Notes: generated from the letters alone by a model not told the origin. Positions 9,497 through 18,335 are shown, counted from the stretch's first letter. The stretch: 64,000 bases of DNA from Nocardia anocheti (GCF_029675105.1 NZ_JAQQFV010000003.1:620001-684000); one strand, 5' to 3'. Numbers and translations: made by a program.

Positions 9497-9702
9497 AGGG
9501 TGGCCTTTCGCTCGAACCTCGTTGATCCGGTCACAGAAAACCACCCCGCGCGGGCCGCGCACAGGATTGGAATCACCCCGAGCGCAACCCCGCACCGGGC
9601 GGGATGCCTTTCGGGCGATCGAGATCGTCTATCGCCACGACCTCCGGGACGCGCCGCCGTCGACACTGACCGCGGAGCATCCACGGCGGTCGGAGGAGAG
9701 AC

Positions 9703-10815
9703 GTGGCACGAGTACGGATCGAGGCGGTCTCGAAGCGGTTCGGGACCGAGTACGCGGTGCGGGAGGTGAGCCTCGACATCGCCGACGGCGAGTTCCTGGT
9801 CCTGCTCGGCCCGAGCGGGTGCGGGAAGTCCACCCTGCTGCGGATGATCGCGGGGCTGGTCGAGCCCAGCGCCGGGCGGGTGCTGGTGGACGAGGTCGAT
9901 GTGACCGAGGTGGCGCCGCAGCGCCGCGACCTGGCGATGGTGTTCCAGAGTTACGCGCTGTACCCGCATCTGTCGGTGGCGGGCAACATCGGGTTCCCGC
10001 TGCGGGCCCGGCGGATGCCGCGCGGGGACATCGCCCGGCGGGTCGAGGCCGTGGCGGCGACGCTCGAGCTGTCGGCGCTGCTGGAACGCAAGCCCGGCGA
10101 GCTGTCGGGTGGGCAGCGGCAGCGGGTGGCGCTGGCGCGGGCCATGGTGCGCGATCCGGGGGCGTTCCTGATGGACGAACCGCTGTCGAATCTGGACGCC
10201 AAGCTGCGTAGCGCCACGCGGGCCGAGCTGATCGCGCTGCACCGGCGACTGGGGGCGACGTTCCTCTACGTCACCCACGATCAGGTCGAGGCGATGACGA
10301 TGGCCTCACGCATCGCCCTGCTCGACGGCGGGCGGATCGCGCAGTGCGGCACACCCGCGGATCTGTACGACCGGCCGCGGTCCACCTTCGTCGCCGGTTT
10401 CCTCGGGTCGGCGCCGATGAATCTGTTCCCCGCCGTCGTCCGGTCGCGCGCCGACGCGCTGTGGTTGACCGCTGACGGTGTCGACACCCCGCTGGGCCTC
10501 ACCGGCGATCTCCCCATCGACACCGCGGTGATCGCCGGGATCCGTCCCGAACGCCTGCGGCTCGACCCCGCCGGAGCCGTGCGCGGCACGGTCCGGATGG
10601 TCGAGAACCTCGGCAGCGAGGAACTGGTTCACCTGGACGCGGGCACCACGAGCCTGTGCGTGCGGGCCCCGCGACCGGCCGGGGTGCGGGTGGGCGCGGA
10701 CATCGCCCTCCGCGCCGATCCCGCCGACCTCCACCTGTTCGATCCCGACAGCGGCCTGCGGCTCACCTGGCAGCCGGTCCCCTACCCGGACGCGGCGGCC
10801 GTTCCCGTCGCCTGA
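9703..10815 (+). CDS. ugpC: Ugp/Mal-type ABC transporter ATP-binding protein
   Basis: A 370-residue ATPase of the carbohydrate uptake CUT1 class. Walker A GPSGCGKS is at residues 36-43, the signature LSGGQRQR at about 134-141, Walker B FLMDEPLSNLDAKLR follows, and the H-loop is in YVTHDQVEAM. The C-terminal 130 residues form the TOBE/OB regulatory domain found in UgpC and MalK. The start follows GGAGGAGAGAC. It heads an operon with a binding lipoprotein, a phosphodiesterase and two permeases. The symbol follows the operon context; MalK-like sugar ATPases have the same architecture and cannot be excluded. Confidence 0.85.
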   Translation: MARVRIEAVSKRFGTEYAVREVSLDIADGEFLVLLGPSGCGKSTLLRMIAGLVEPSAGRVLVDEVDVTEVAPQRRDLAMVFQSYALYPHLSVAGNIGFPLRARRMPRGDIARRVEAVAATLELSALLERKPGELSGGQRQRVALARAMVRDPGAFLMDEPLSNLDAKLRSATRAELIALHRRLGATFLYVTHDQVEAMTMASRIALLDGGRIAQCGTPADLYDRPRSTFVAGFLGSAPMNLFPAVVRSRADALWLTADGVDTPLGLTGDLPIDTAVIAGIRPERLRLDPAGAVRGTVRMVENLGSEELVHLDAGTTSLCVRAPRPAGVRVGADIALRADPADLHLFDPDSGLRLTWQPVPYPDAAAVPVA

Positions 10816-10848
10816 TCCCCGCACGACCCACCGATGAGGAGTACCACC

Positions 10849-12219
10849 ATGAAGCGCACCCTGCCCGTGCTGGGCGTGGTGTTCACCGCCGCGCTCGTGC
10901 TCAGCGGCTGTGGTCTGGGCACGACCGTGTCCTCCGAGACCACCGCCGCCGCGCCGATTCCGGAACTGGCCGCCGACCACCGGGTCTCGATCACCTTCGA
11001 GTCCTACAACTACGGGATGGCGGGTGCCTGGACGGACACCTTCGACGCGCTGATCACCGAGTTCGGCAAGCGACATCCGAATATCACTGTCACCGCGCAG
11101 AAGCCGCAGGGCAACAGCCCGAATCCGGCCACCGACACCATCTCCAGCATCCAGAACCAGATCGTCGCGGGCACCCCGCCCGATGTGGCCCAGCTCGGGT
11201 TCAGCGATCTCGACTTCACCGTGCACCAGTTGCGGGCCAAACCCCTGGATGTGCTCGTCGGCCGGGCCGAGGTCGACCGCAATCTCGACGGTGCCCCGCA
11301 CGCCTACGCGCCGCGCGCCCGCACTCTCGACGACTGGGACGGCCACACCTACGGTGTGCCGTTCGTGTTCTCCACGCCCGTGCTGTACGTCAACGCCTCG
11401 CTGTTCACCGAGGCCGGGCTCGACCCGGCCCGTCCGCCCGCCACCTGGGCCGAGGTCGCCACCGCGGCGGCTCGGATCGCCGAGCGCACCGGCCGGGGCG
11501 GCGTCTACATCGACTGTCTCACCAAGACCGCCAAGGACTGGTGCTTCCAGTCGCTGGTGCGGTCCAACGGCGGCCGGGTCCTGTCCGCGGACCGCCGGAC
11601 CCTCACCTACGCCGAGGACCCCGCCGTCGAGGTGACCCGGATGGCACAGGATCTGGTGAACACCGGGGCCATGCCCAGGCTCACCCAGAAGCAGGGCTAC
11701 GAGGCCTTCGCGCGCGGCGAGATCGGGATGATCCTCGAGACCAGCGCCATCCAGGGCACCTTCGTCACCGGCGCCGAGGGCCGCTGGGACCTGCGCTCGG
11801 CACCCATGCCCACCTTCGGCGACAAGCCCGCCGTGCCGACGAATTCCGGTGCGGGACTGCACATCCTGAGCGATGATCCGGTCCGGCAGCGGGCCGCCTG
11901 GACGCTGATCGAGTTCCTCACCAGCGAGGAGTCCTATATCCGGATCGCGCGCGGTATCGGCTATCTGCCGCTGCGCACGGGTCTGCTCGACCAGCCCGAC
12001 GGACTCGCGGACTGGGCCGCGAAGAACCCGCTGCTGGCGCCCAACGTCGCCCAGCTCGCGACGATGGAGCCGTGGGTGTCGATGCCCGGCGACAATTATC
12101 TGCAGGTGCGCGACGGGATGATGGACGCGGTCGAGGCGATCGTGTTCCAGGGGCGGGATCCGTGGTCCACCCTGGCCGCCGCGCAGGCCGCGGGCACCGA
12201 ACTCCTGCCCGCGTCATGA
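10849..12219 (+). CDS. ugpB: Ugp-type ABC transporter substrate-binding lipoprotein
   Basis: A 456-residue extracellular solute-binding protein (family 1). The N-terminus is a lipoprotein signal ending in the lipobox LVLSGC. The mature domain has the usual two-lobed features, including AGTPPDVAQLGF and YGVPFVFSTPVLYVN. I choose ATG 10849 over the in-frame ATG at 10834 because GAGGAG at 10836-10841 sits 7 bp before 10849 and the shorter form gives a normal signal peptide. The gene overlaps the downstream phosphodiesterase by ATGA. The context suggests glycerol-3-phosphate or glycerophosphodiesters as ligand; other sugars remain possible. Confidence 0.78.
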   Translation: MKRTLPVLGVVFTAALVLSGCGLGTTVSSETTAAAPIPELAADHRVSITFESYNYGMAGAWTDTFDALITEFGKRHPNITVTAQKPQGNSPNPATDTISSIQNQIVAGTPPDVAQLGFSDLDFTVHQLRAKPLDVLVGRAEVDRNLDGAPHAYAPRARTLDDWDGHTYGVPFVFSTPVLYVNASLFTEAGLDPARPPATWAEVATAAARIAERTGRGGVYIDCLTKTAKDWCFQSLVRSNGGRVLSADRRTLTYAEDPAVEVTRMAQDLVNTGAMPRLTQKQGYEAFARGEIGMILETSAIQGTFVTGAEGRWDLRSAPMPTFGDKPAVPTNSGAGLHILSDDPVRQRAAWTLIEFLTSEESYIRIARGIGYLPLRTGLLDQPDGLADWAAKNPLLAPNVAQLATMEPWVSMPGDNYLQVRDGMMDAVEAIVFQGRDPWSTLAAAQAAGTELLPAS

Positions 12220-13067
12220 GCGAGTTCACGCTGATCCAGCTCACCGACACCCATCTGCGCGCGCCCGGTGAGCTCGTCCACGGCGCGGTGGACACCGAGG
12301 CGAATCTGCGCCGGGTACTCACCCACCTGCGCACCGCCGGGCAGCGGGTCGACGCCCTGGTGCTGTCCGGCGATCTCGCCGACGACGGCGCGCCCGCGGC
12401 CTACCGGCGGCTGCGCGCCCTGGTCGCACCCGTCGCGGCCGAGCTCGGCGCCGAACTCGTCTACGTCATGGGCAATCACGACGAGCGCGTCGCCTTCGCG
12501 GCGGAACTGCTCGACCGCGCCCCCATCGACCCCACGGTCCCGCACGATCACCGCACCGAGGTGGCCGGGGTGCGCGTCCTGGCCCTCGACAGCACGACAC
12601 CCGGCAGGCACGACGGCCGCCTCGAGCAAGCCCAGCTGGATCGGCTGGCGGCGGAACTGCGCACCCCGGCACCGCGCGGGACGGTGCTGGTGCTGCACCA
12701 TCCGCCGCTGCCCTCGGCGGTCGCCACCGTCGACTTCCTCAAGCTCGAGGACGCCCACCGGCTGGCCGAGGTGCTGGCCGGGTCGGATGTGCGGATGATC
12801 CTGTGCGGGCACAACCACCTCACCGGGGCCGCGGCGCTGGCGGGGATTCCGGTGTGGATCGGGCCCGCGCTGTCCTACCGGATCGACCCGCTGCCGCCGG
12901 TGGGCAGGCACCGGGGGTTCACCGGATTCGGCTACAGCAGAATCGATCTCGTCGGCGAGACGATGGTGGCCACCGCGATCGAGGCGTCCCCGGCCACCGC
13001 GGTCTACGACCGGGCCGAGGCCGAGGTGCTCGCCCAGCTCGCCACCCTGGCCGCGCGGGGTCGCTGA
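12216..13067 (+). CDS. Metallophosphoesterase, probable glycerophosphodiesterase (GpdQ/CpdA class)
   Basis: A 283-residue calcineurin-like phosphodiesterase with all five metal-binding blocks: D11-T-H13, GDLADDG (Asp53), GNHD (Asn87, His88), LHHPPLP and GHNH. This pattern and length match the class III cyclic-nucleotide/glycerophosphodiester phosphodiesterases such as GpdQ. It has no signal peptide, so it acts in the cytoplasm. It sits inside the ABC operon, overlapping the binding-protein stop by 4 bp and leaving one base before the permease GTG. In E. coli the ugp operon ends with UgpQ, an unrelated glycerophosphodiesterase, so this enzyme plausibly does the same job: hydrolysing imported glycerophosphodiesters. 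That role is inference. Confidence 0.82.
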   Translation: MSEFTLIQLTDTHLRAPGELVHGAVDTEANLRRVLTHLRTAGQRVDALVLSGDLADDGAPAAYRRLRALVAPVAAELGAELVYVMGNHDERVAFAAELLDRAPIDPTVPHDHRTEVAGVRVLALDSTTPGRHDGRLEQAQLDRLAAELRTPAPRGTVLVLHHPPLPSAVATVDFLKLEDAHRLAEVLAGSDVRMILCGHNHLTGAAALAGIPVWIGPALSYRIDPLPPVGRHRGFTGFGYSRIDLVGETMVATAIEASPATAVYDRAEAEVLAQLATLAARGR

Positions 13068-13068
13068 C

Positions 13069-14007
13069 GTGTTCGTCCTCGATCACGCACCCGCCACCGT
13101 CTCCCCCGCGCCCCGACCCCGCCGCCTCACCCGGCGCGCGGTCGGCCGCCGACTGGTCCCCTATCTGTATCTGGCTCCGGCGCTGATCCTGCTGGTGGTG
13201 TGGACGTATCAGCCGCTGGTGCAGGCGGTCCAGCTGTCGACCTATTCGTGGAACCTGCTCCCGACCGCGCCCATGCGGCCGGTGGGAACCGCGAATTACA
13301 CCCGGCTGCTGACCCTTCCGGACTTCTGGGCCGCGCTGGGTCGCACCGCGACACTGATTCTGGGCCTGCTGCCGTGCACTGTCGTGCTGCCGGTGCTTCT
13401 CGCGCTGGCCGCGCGGCGGGTGCGCGGTCGGGCGCGCACGATCTACCAGGCGCTGGTGTTCGCGCCGTTCCTGGTCGCCCCGGTCGCGGCCGCGGCGGTG
13501 TGGCGGTGGCTGCTGCATCCGGGGACCGGATTCGTCGACCAGCTGACCGGTTCCGGGCGGAACTGGGTCTACGATTCGGCGACCGCGCAGGGGGTCATCG
13601 TGGTGATCACCGGCTGGCAGTTGCTCGGTTTCGCGGTACTGGTGGTGTGGGCCGGACTGGCCGGGATCAACGGCGACTACCGCGCGGCCGCGCGGGTCGA
13701 CGGGGCCACACCGGGACAGATCCGTCGCTGGATCACCCTGCCGCTGCTGTCGCCCACCCTGCTGTTCCTGGTGCTCACCACCGTCCTGCTCACGCCCACG
13801 CTGTCGTTCCCGCTCATCGACGCGATGACCCAGGGCGGCCCGGCGCGGGCCACCACCAATATCTACTACCTGCTCTGGGACTACGCCTTCCACAGCTTCG
13901 ACGCCGGACTCGGCGCGGCGGCCGGAGTGCTGCTGTTCGTGGGGTTCGGGATACTGGCCGCCGTACTCGTCCGGCTCTCGGACAAGGTTGCCGTGCATGA
14001 TGATTGA
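13069..14007 (+). CDS. ugpA: Ugp/Mal-type ABC transporter permease (UgpA-like)
   Basis: A 312-residue permease with six predicted helices after a basic, Pro/Arg-rich N-terminus. The EAA loop is visible in the region around RAAARVDGATPGQIRRWITL. It starts with GTG at 13069, one base after the phosphodiesterase stop, and overlaps the next permease by about 11 bp, indicating translational coupling. CUT1 importers use two different permeases, UgpA/MalF and UgpE/MalG; this copy is the UgpA-like partner by position and by its N-terminal layout. Confidence 0.85.
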   Translation: MFVLDHAPATVSPAPRPRRLTRRAVGRRLVPYLYLAPALILLVVWTYQPLVQAVQLSTYSWNLLPTAPMRPVGTANYTRLLTLPDFWAALGRTATLILGLLPCTVVLPVLLALAARRVRGRARTIYQALVFAPFLVAPVAAAAVWRWLLHPGTGFVDQLTGSGRNWVYDSATAQGVIVVITGWQLLGFAVLVVWAGLAGINGDYRAAARVDGATPGQIRRWITLPLLSPTLLFLVLTTVLLTPTLSFPLIDAMTQGGPARATTNIYYLLWDYAFHSFDAGLGAAAGVLLFVGFGILAAVLVRLSDKVAVHDD

Positions 14008-14809
14008 CCGTTTCCGCCGGGCGGGCAGCCATCTGCTGCTCGCCGCGACGGCGCTGGTGTGCGTGTTCCCGATCTACTGGCTGTTCGCGACCTCGCTGCG
14101 CAGGCCCGACGACGTCGGGTCGCTCGCGCCGGTGCCGTGGCCGCTGTCGGTCGAGAACTATCTCGACGCGGCGCGGAAGGTGGACGTCGCGGGCATGATC
14201 GTCAACACCTTCGTGGTCGCGGGCCTCTCGACGGTGGGTCAGTTACTCATCGCCCTGCTCGCGTCCTACGCGTTCGCGATGTACACCTTCCCGCTGCGAC
14301 GGCTGCTGTACCTGGCGTTCGTGGGTGTCTGGCTGGTGCCGTTCCAGGTGACCATGCTGCCCAACTACCTGCTGCTCACCCGGCTCGGTCTGATCGACAC
14401 CCTGCTCGGTTGCGTGCTGCCCACCCTGTGCTCGGCGCTGGCCGTGCTGCTGTTGCGTCAGCACATGACCGCGTTCCCGAAGGAGCTCGTCGACGCCGCC
14501 CGGGTCGACGGCCGGTCCTCCTGGGCGATCCTGTGGACCGTCGTCGTCCCCAATCTGCGGCCCGCCCTGGCCGCCCTGGGCATCCTGCTGTTCATCAACG
14601 CCTGGAACGAATACTTCTGGCCCGCCGTGGTGCTGCGCCGTTCCAACGCCGTCCTGCAACTGGGCCTGCGCAGCTTCATGGGCACCGAAGGCGATCAGTG
14701 GGGCCCGATGATGGCCCTGGCCGCCCTCGCCTGCCTGCCGGTCCTGCTGCTCTACCTCGTCCTGCAACGCCACATCGTCGACGCCTTCGTCCGGTCGGGC
14801 CTGCGCTGA
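13997..14809 (+). CDS. ugpE: Ugp/Mal-type ABC transporter permease (UgpE-like)
   Basis: About 270 residues with six membrane helices and the typical UgpE/MalG features: an early FPIYWLFATSLR segment, the EAA loop ELVDAARVDGRSSWAIL, and NAWNEYFWPAVVL near the end. The start could be ATG 13997 or the adjacent ATG 14000; both overlap the previous gene, and a TTG at 13988 is less likely. It ends the operon, 16 bp before the convergent alaA gene, so any terminator must be very short or lie inside alaA. Confidence 0.85.
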   Translation: MMIDRFRRAGSHLLLAATALVCVFPIYWLFATSLRRPDDVGSLAPVPWPLSVENYLDAARKVDVAGMIVNTFVVAGLSTVGQLLIALLASYAFAMYTFPLRRLLYLAFVGVWLVPFQVTMLPNYLLLTRLGLIDTLLGCVLPTLCSALAVLLLRQHMTAFPKELVDAARVDGRSSWAILWTVVVPNLRPALAALGILLFINAWNEYFWPAVVLRRSNAVLQLGLRSFMGTEGDQWGPMMALAALACLPVLLLYLVLQRHIVDAFVRSGLR

Positions 14810-14825
14810 GACCCGACCGGGGCGA

Positions 14826-16037
14826 TCACTGCCGATAGGTGGCCAGGAAGCGGCCGATGCGTTCGATGATGGCTTCGAGTTCGTCGGCGTGGGGCAGGGT
14901 GACGATGCGGAAGTGGTCGGGGCGGGGCCAGTTGAAGCCGGTGCCCTGCACGATGTGCAGTTTTTCCTGCAGGAGCAGGTCGAGGACGAACTTCTCGTCG
15001 TTGTGGATGGGGTACATGTCCAGGTCGATGCGCGGGAATGCGTACAGGGCGCCCTTGGGTTTGACGCAGGAGACACCGGGGATGGCGTTGAGGGCCTCCC
15101 AGGCGCGGTCGCGCTGTTCGCGCAGGCGGCCGCCGGGCAGGGTGAGGTCGTAGATGCTCTGGTGTCCTCCGAGAGCGGCCTGGATCGCCTGCTGGGCGGG
15201 GACATTGGCGCACAGGCGCAGACCGGCCAGCATGGTCAGGCCCTCGAGGTAGCTCGCGGCGTGGCGGGTGGGACCGGAGACCACCAGCCAGCCCGACCGC
15301 AGACCGGCGGCGCGGTAGTTCTTGGACAGGCCGGAGAAGGTCAGGCACAGCAGATCCGGCGCCAGGGAGGCGACCGCGGTGTGCTCGAGGTCGTCGTAGT
15401 AGATCTTGTCGTAGATCTCGTCGGCGAAGACCACCAGATTGTGCTTGCGGGCGATCTCGAGGATCTCGCGCAGCACCTCCGGCGGGTACACCGCGCCGGT
15501 CGGGTTGTTGGGGTTGATGAGCACGATGGCGCGGGTGCGGTCGGTGATCTTGGCGGTGATGTCGGCCAGGTCGGGGTACCAGTCGGCGCCCTCGTCGCAC
15601 AGGTAGTGCACGGGGGTGCCGCCGTTGAGGGCGGTGGCGGCGGTCCACAGCGGGAAGTCCGGGGCGGGCACGAGGACCTCGTCGCCGTTCTCGAGCAGGG
15701 CGGTCATCGCCATCATGATCAGCTCGGAGACGCCGTTGCCGAGGAAGACCTCCTCGACGTCGACCTCGTCGACCCCGAGGGTCTGGTAGTACTGCACCAC
15801 CGCGCGCCGGGCCGAGAGCAGACCCTTCGAGGAGGTGTAGCCGGTGGAGGACGGCAGCGTACGCACCATGTCCTGCAACAGGTCCGGGGGCGCGTCGAAG
15901 CCGAAGATCAACGGGTTGCCGGTGTTGAGTTTGACGACGTGATGCCCCTCGGCCTCGAGCCGCGCGGCCTCCTCCGCGACCGGACCGCGAATCTCGTACG
16001 ACACTCCCGACAGCTTGCTGGACTGCTTGACCTGCAT
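14826..16037 (-). CDS. alaA: Alanine aminotransferase (AlaA/AspC-like)
   Basis: A 403-residue fold-type I PLP enzyme. From its N-terminus (KSSKL-like QSSKLSGVSYEIRGP) to its end it closely follows E. coli AlaA and mycobacterial AspC. Landmarks are GNGVSELI, LINPNNPTGAVY, DEIYDKIYYDD and the lysine in SGLSKNYRAAGLRSGW that binds PLP. It converts pyruvate and glutamate to alanine and 2-oxoglutarate in the cytosol. ATG 16037 is preferred over 16043 and 16067 because GGAGG lies 7 bp upstream and the length matches AlaA. It is divergent from an HxlR regulator over two tandem palindromes. Confidence 0.9.
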   Translation of the reverse strand: MQVKQSSKLSGVSYEIRGPVAEEAARLEAEGHHVVKLNTGNPLIFGFDAPPDLLQDMVRTLPSSTGYTSSKGLLSARRAVVQYYQTLGVDEVDVEEVFLGNGVSELIMMAMTALLENGDEVLVPAPDFPLWTAATALNGGTPVHYLCDEGADWYPDLADITAKITDRTRAIVLINPNNPTGAVYPPEVLREILEIARKHNLVVFADEIYDKIYYDDLEHTAVASLAPDLLCLTFSGLSKNYRAAGLRSGWLVVSGPTRHAASYLEGLTMLAGLRLCANVPAQQAIQAALGGHQSIYDLTLPGGRLREQRDRAWEALNAIPGVSCVKPKGALYAFPRIDLDMYPIHNDEKFVLDLLLQEKLHIVQGTGFNWPRPDHFRIVTLPHADELEAIIERIGRFLATYRQ

Positions 16038-16073
16038 GAACATCCCTCCGAACCGTGGTTGCCGCACACACTA

Positions 16074-16109
16074 CTTGGTATTTCCAAGATTTCACTTGGT
16101 TTTTCCAAG
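16074..16109. promoter_or_regulatory. Two tandem 15-bp palindromes, probable HxlR operator
   Basis: CTTGGTATTTCCAAG (16074-16088) and CTTGGTTTTTCCAAG (16095-16109) share perfect CTTGG/CCAAG arms and lie 21 bp apart, two helical turns, on the same DNA face. They sit between alaA (start 16037) and the HxlR gene (start 16131), so one dimer per site could control both promoters. Confidence 0.72.
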
Positions 16110-16130
16110 CCACTGGTTAAGGTAGTACAC

Positions 16131-16685
16131 GTGCCACGCCGAAGCTACGACCACTACTGCGCGGTCAGCCGTGCCCTCGACCTCGTCGGCGACCGGTGGA
16201 CCCTGCTGGTGGTCCGCGAACTGTGTTCCGGGCCGCGCCGCTACAGCGATCTGTTCGCCGACCTGCCCGGCATCAGCACCGACATGCTGGCCACTCGGCT
16301 CAAGGATCTCGAACGCGAGGGCCTGCTCACCCATCACCGCAACGGCATGCGCTCGAGCTACGAGCTGACCGCGTCGGGACAGGCGCTGCGGCCGGTGCTC
16401 GACGCGCTCTCGGCCTGGGGTACGCCGCTGCTGGGCGACCGCAAGCCGACCGACGCGGTGCGCGCGCACTGGCTGGCGCTGCCGCTGGGTCGCGCCGTCG
16501 CCGAGCTGGTGCCCGCGGGCACCGTCACGGTGCACATCGGGGAGACCGTGCTGCACTACGTGATCACCGCCGAGGGCGTCACCCACCACGAGGGCCCGGC
16601 GCCCGCCGCCGATCGGGAGTGGCGGCTGGACCTGGCCGAGGCGACCGAGATCGCCACCGGCGCCCGCGCGTTGACCGTCGGCTAG
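16131..16685 (+). CDS. HxlR family winged-helix transcriptional regulator
   Basis: A 184-residue protein starting at GTG 16131 (VPRRSYDHYCAVSRALDLVG). The HxlR domain covers the first 100 residues: CAVSRALDLVGDRWTLLVV, the recognition helix region GISTDMLATRLKDLE, and the wing HHRNGMRSSYELT. The remaining 80 residues look like the SCP2/sterol-carrier-like tail of some actinobacterial HxlR proteins and may bind a ligand. The same frame is open further upstream, but that part is antisense to alaA and is not coding. Its C-terminus overlaps the end of the convergent remnant by 4 bp (CTAG). It probably binds the tandem palindromes just upstream. Confidence 0.87.
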   Translation: MPRRSYDHYCAVSRALDLVGDRWTLLVVRELCSGPRRYSDLFADLPGISTDMLATRLKDLEREGLLTHHRNGMRSSYELTASGQALRPVLDALSAWGTPLLGDRKPTDAVRAHWLALPLGRAVAELVPAGTVTVHIGETVLHYVITAEGVTHHEGPAPAADREWRLDLAEATEIATGARALTVG

Positions 16686-17417
16686 CGGCGGCGGAAGGGC
16701 TCGGTGAGCTGGCCGAGGTAGTCGACCGGATAGTCCGGGTGCGCGGCCATACCGAGCTGATCGGAGCTGAAGCGGCGGTGCGGGTCGTAGAAGCGGTGTC
16801 CTTCATTGAGCGCGAGCACGTGTTTCAGTGGGCCGACCCGGTAGTCGGCGTTGGAGTGCTGGAGCAGCAGTTGCACGGCCACGGCCAGCGCCAGGGCGGC
16901 GGCGACGTCGACGGGCATGCCGAGCACGATGAGCGGGGCGACCCCGGCGGCCATCTCGGCGCTCTGGTGCAGGGGATGTTTCATCAGGCCGTTGTGACCG
17001 TAGAACCGGGTGACGCTGTGCACGGCGTTCATCAGGCGCAGCCACAGGATGTAGCGGCGCATCGGCAGCCCGATCTGGGCGCTGAACAGGTGGGTGAGGC
17101 GGCTGGCCGAGAGTCCGACGATCGCGGCGACCTCGCCGGTGCGGACCGGGCCGGTGGCGACGAGGTCCGGAAGGACGGCCACGGCGGCGGTGACGGCCGG
17201 GTGCCGGGCGTCGACTTCGCCGGTGCCCGCGGCGAGTCCCCTGAGCAATGCGGCGACGATCTCGGACAGCGGGGTGTCGGGGGTGTACGGCTCGGGCAGG
17301 ACGTCCGTGCCGGTCCAGCCGGTGGCCGCGCGTGCTCCGGCACCGCGTCCGGCGGCGGAGTCCGGGTCGAGGAACACGACGAGGCCGGTCGCGCCGCCGG
17401 TGGCGTGGTAACCGGGG
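16682..17417 (-). pseudogene. Chimeric remnant: truncated AraC regulator fused in frame to a decayed sterol desaturase
   Basis: Read on the minus strand, this begins without a clear start right after the LysR stop with an AraC-type segment (GLVVFLDPDS ... TGEVAAIVGLSASRLTHLFS ... ILWLRLMNAV). This lacks the N-terminal cupin part and the second half of the helix-turn-helix domain. At NAV-HSVTRFYG it switches, in frame, to the C-terminal half of a fatty-acid-hydroxylase/sterol desaturase (NGLMKHPLHQSAEM, LLLQHSNADYRVGPLKHVL). There NEGHRF joins directly to YDPHRRFSSDQLGM, so about 25 residues carrying the last histidine cluster (HHLKW) are missing. At least two deletions are needed. Upstream open frame lies inside lysR and is not coding. 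A functional product is unlikely. Confidence 0.75.
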
Positions 17418-18335
17418 TCAGGCCGACAGCGCCCGGTCCATCGCCCCGGTCTCGAGACAGTCCAGGAATAGCGACACGGCGGGATTGGCCTCCTCGGCCC
17501 GCCACACCGCGTACACATCCAAGGTCGGCACCGGATCGATGAGTTTGACCGCCACCGAATCACTCTGCGCCGCCCCCATTCCCATCGCGACGGCTCTCGG
17601 CAGCGAGGCGAAGCCGACCAGCGGGCGCACCGAGACCATGTGCGCGGTGGCGCCGGGGTCGTCGGCGGAGTGGGTGACGTGCAGGGAGATCCCGCTCTGG
17701 GCCGCCGCGCGCAGGATGGTGTCGTACATGGCCGGGCACTGGTCGCGGCCGAACAGCACACAGTCCTGATCGCGCAGTTCGACGAACGGGATGCCGGGGC
17801 GGTCGGCCCAGCGGTGTCGCCTGCCGACCACCGCGACCAGCGGCACCCGGTGCAGCAGCCGACGGTAGCGATAGTCCGCGGTGCCGGGATGCCCGTAGAC
17901 CAGGGCCACGTCCAGCGAGCCGTCGGCCAGGGCGGCCAGCTGCGGGCCGGTGCGCTTCTCCCACAGCGAGACCACGACATCGGGGTGGCGTTCGGTCATC
18001 CTGGTCAGCGCCGCGGGCAGCACGTGTCTGCTGGCGGGCAGGTTGTAGCCGATGCTCAGGCGGCCCACGCGGCCCTCCGCGGTCGCCTTGGCGGCCTGCG
18101 CGGCGCGGTCGAGCTGGGCCACGATCAGCCGGGCCTGGCGCTCGAACTCGCGTCCGGCGGGTGTCAGCCGCACCTGGTGCGAAGTGCGCGCGACCAGTTG
18201 GGCGCCGAGGGATTTCTCCAGCTTCTGCAACTGCGCGCTCAGGCTCGGCTGGGTCAGGTGCAGGCGCTGCGCGGCGCGACCGAAATGCAGCTCTTCGGCG
18301 ATGGTGATGAACGAGACGAGGTGCCGTAATTCCAT
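17418..18335 (-). CDS. LysR family transcriptional regulator
   Basis: A 305-residue regulator with the N-terminal winged helix (MELRHLVSFITIAEELHFGR, then AAQRLHLTQPSLSAQLQKLE at about residues 21-40) and a C-terminal periplasmic-binding-like effector domain containing SLDVALVYGHPG. LysR proteins usually act as tetramers that activate a neighbouring divergent gene, but here the upstream neighbour is a DNA polymerase-like gene on the same strand. The likely original target may have been the decayed AraC/desaturase locus immediately downstream. No LysR T-N11-A box is claimed. Confidence 0.9.
   Translation of the reverse strand: MELRHLVSFITIAEELHFGRAAQRLHLTQPSLSAQLQKLEKSLGAQLVARTSHQVRLTPAGREFERQARLIVAQLDRAAQAAKATAEGRVGRLSIGYNLPASRHVLPAALTRMTERHPDVVVSLWEKRTGPQLAALADGSLDVALVYGHPGTADYRYRRLLHRVPLVAVVGRRHRWADRPGIPFVELRDQDCVLFGRDQCPAMYDTILRAAAQSGISLHVTHSADDPGATAHMVSVRPLVGFASLPRAVAMGMGAAQSDSVAVKLIDPVPTLDVYAVWRAEEANPAVSLFLDCLETGAMDRALSA

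Noticed and set aside
14889..16130. Long in-frame extension of the HxlR gene upstream of 16131
   Set aside because: It is antisense to alaA and crosses its promoter; the GTG at 16131 starts the conserved domain.
17418..17980. Extension of the AraC/desaturase frame into lysR
   Set aside because: The sequence there is a shadow of the intact LysR protein in another frame.
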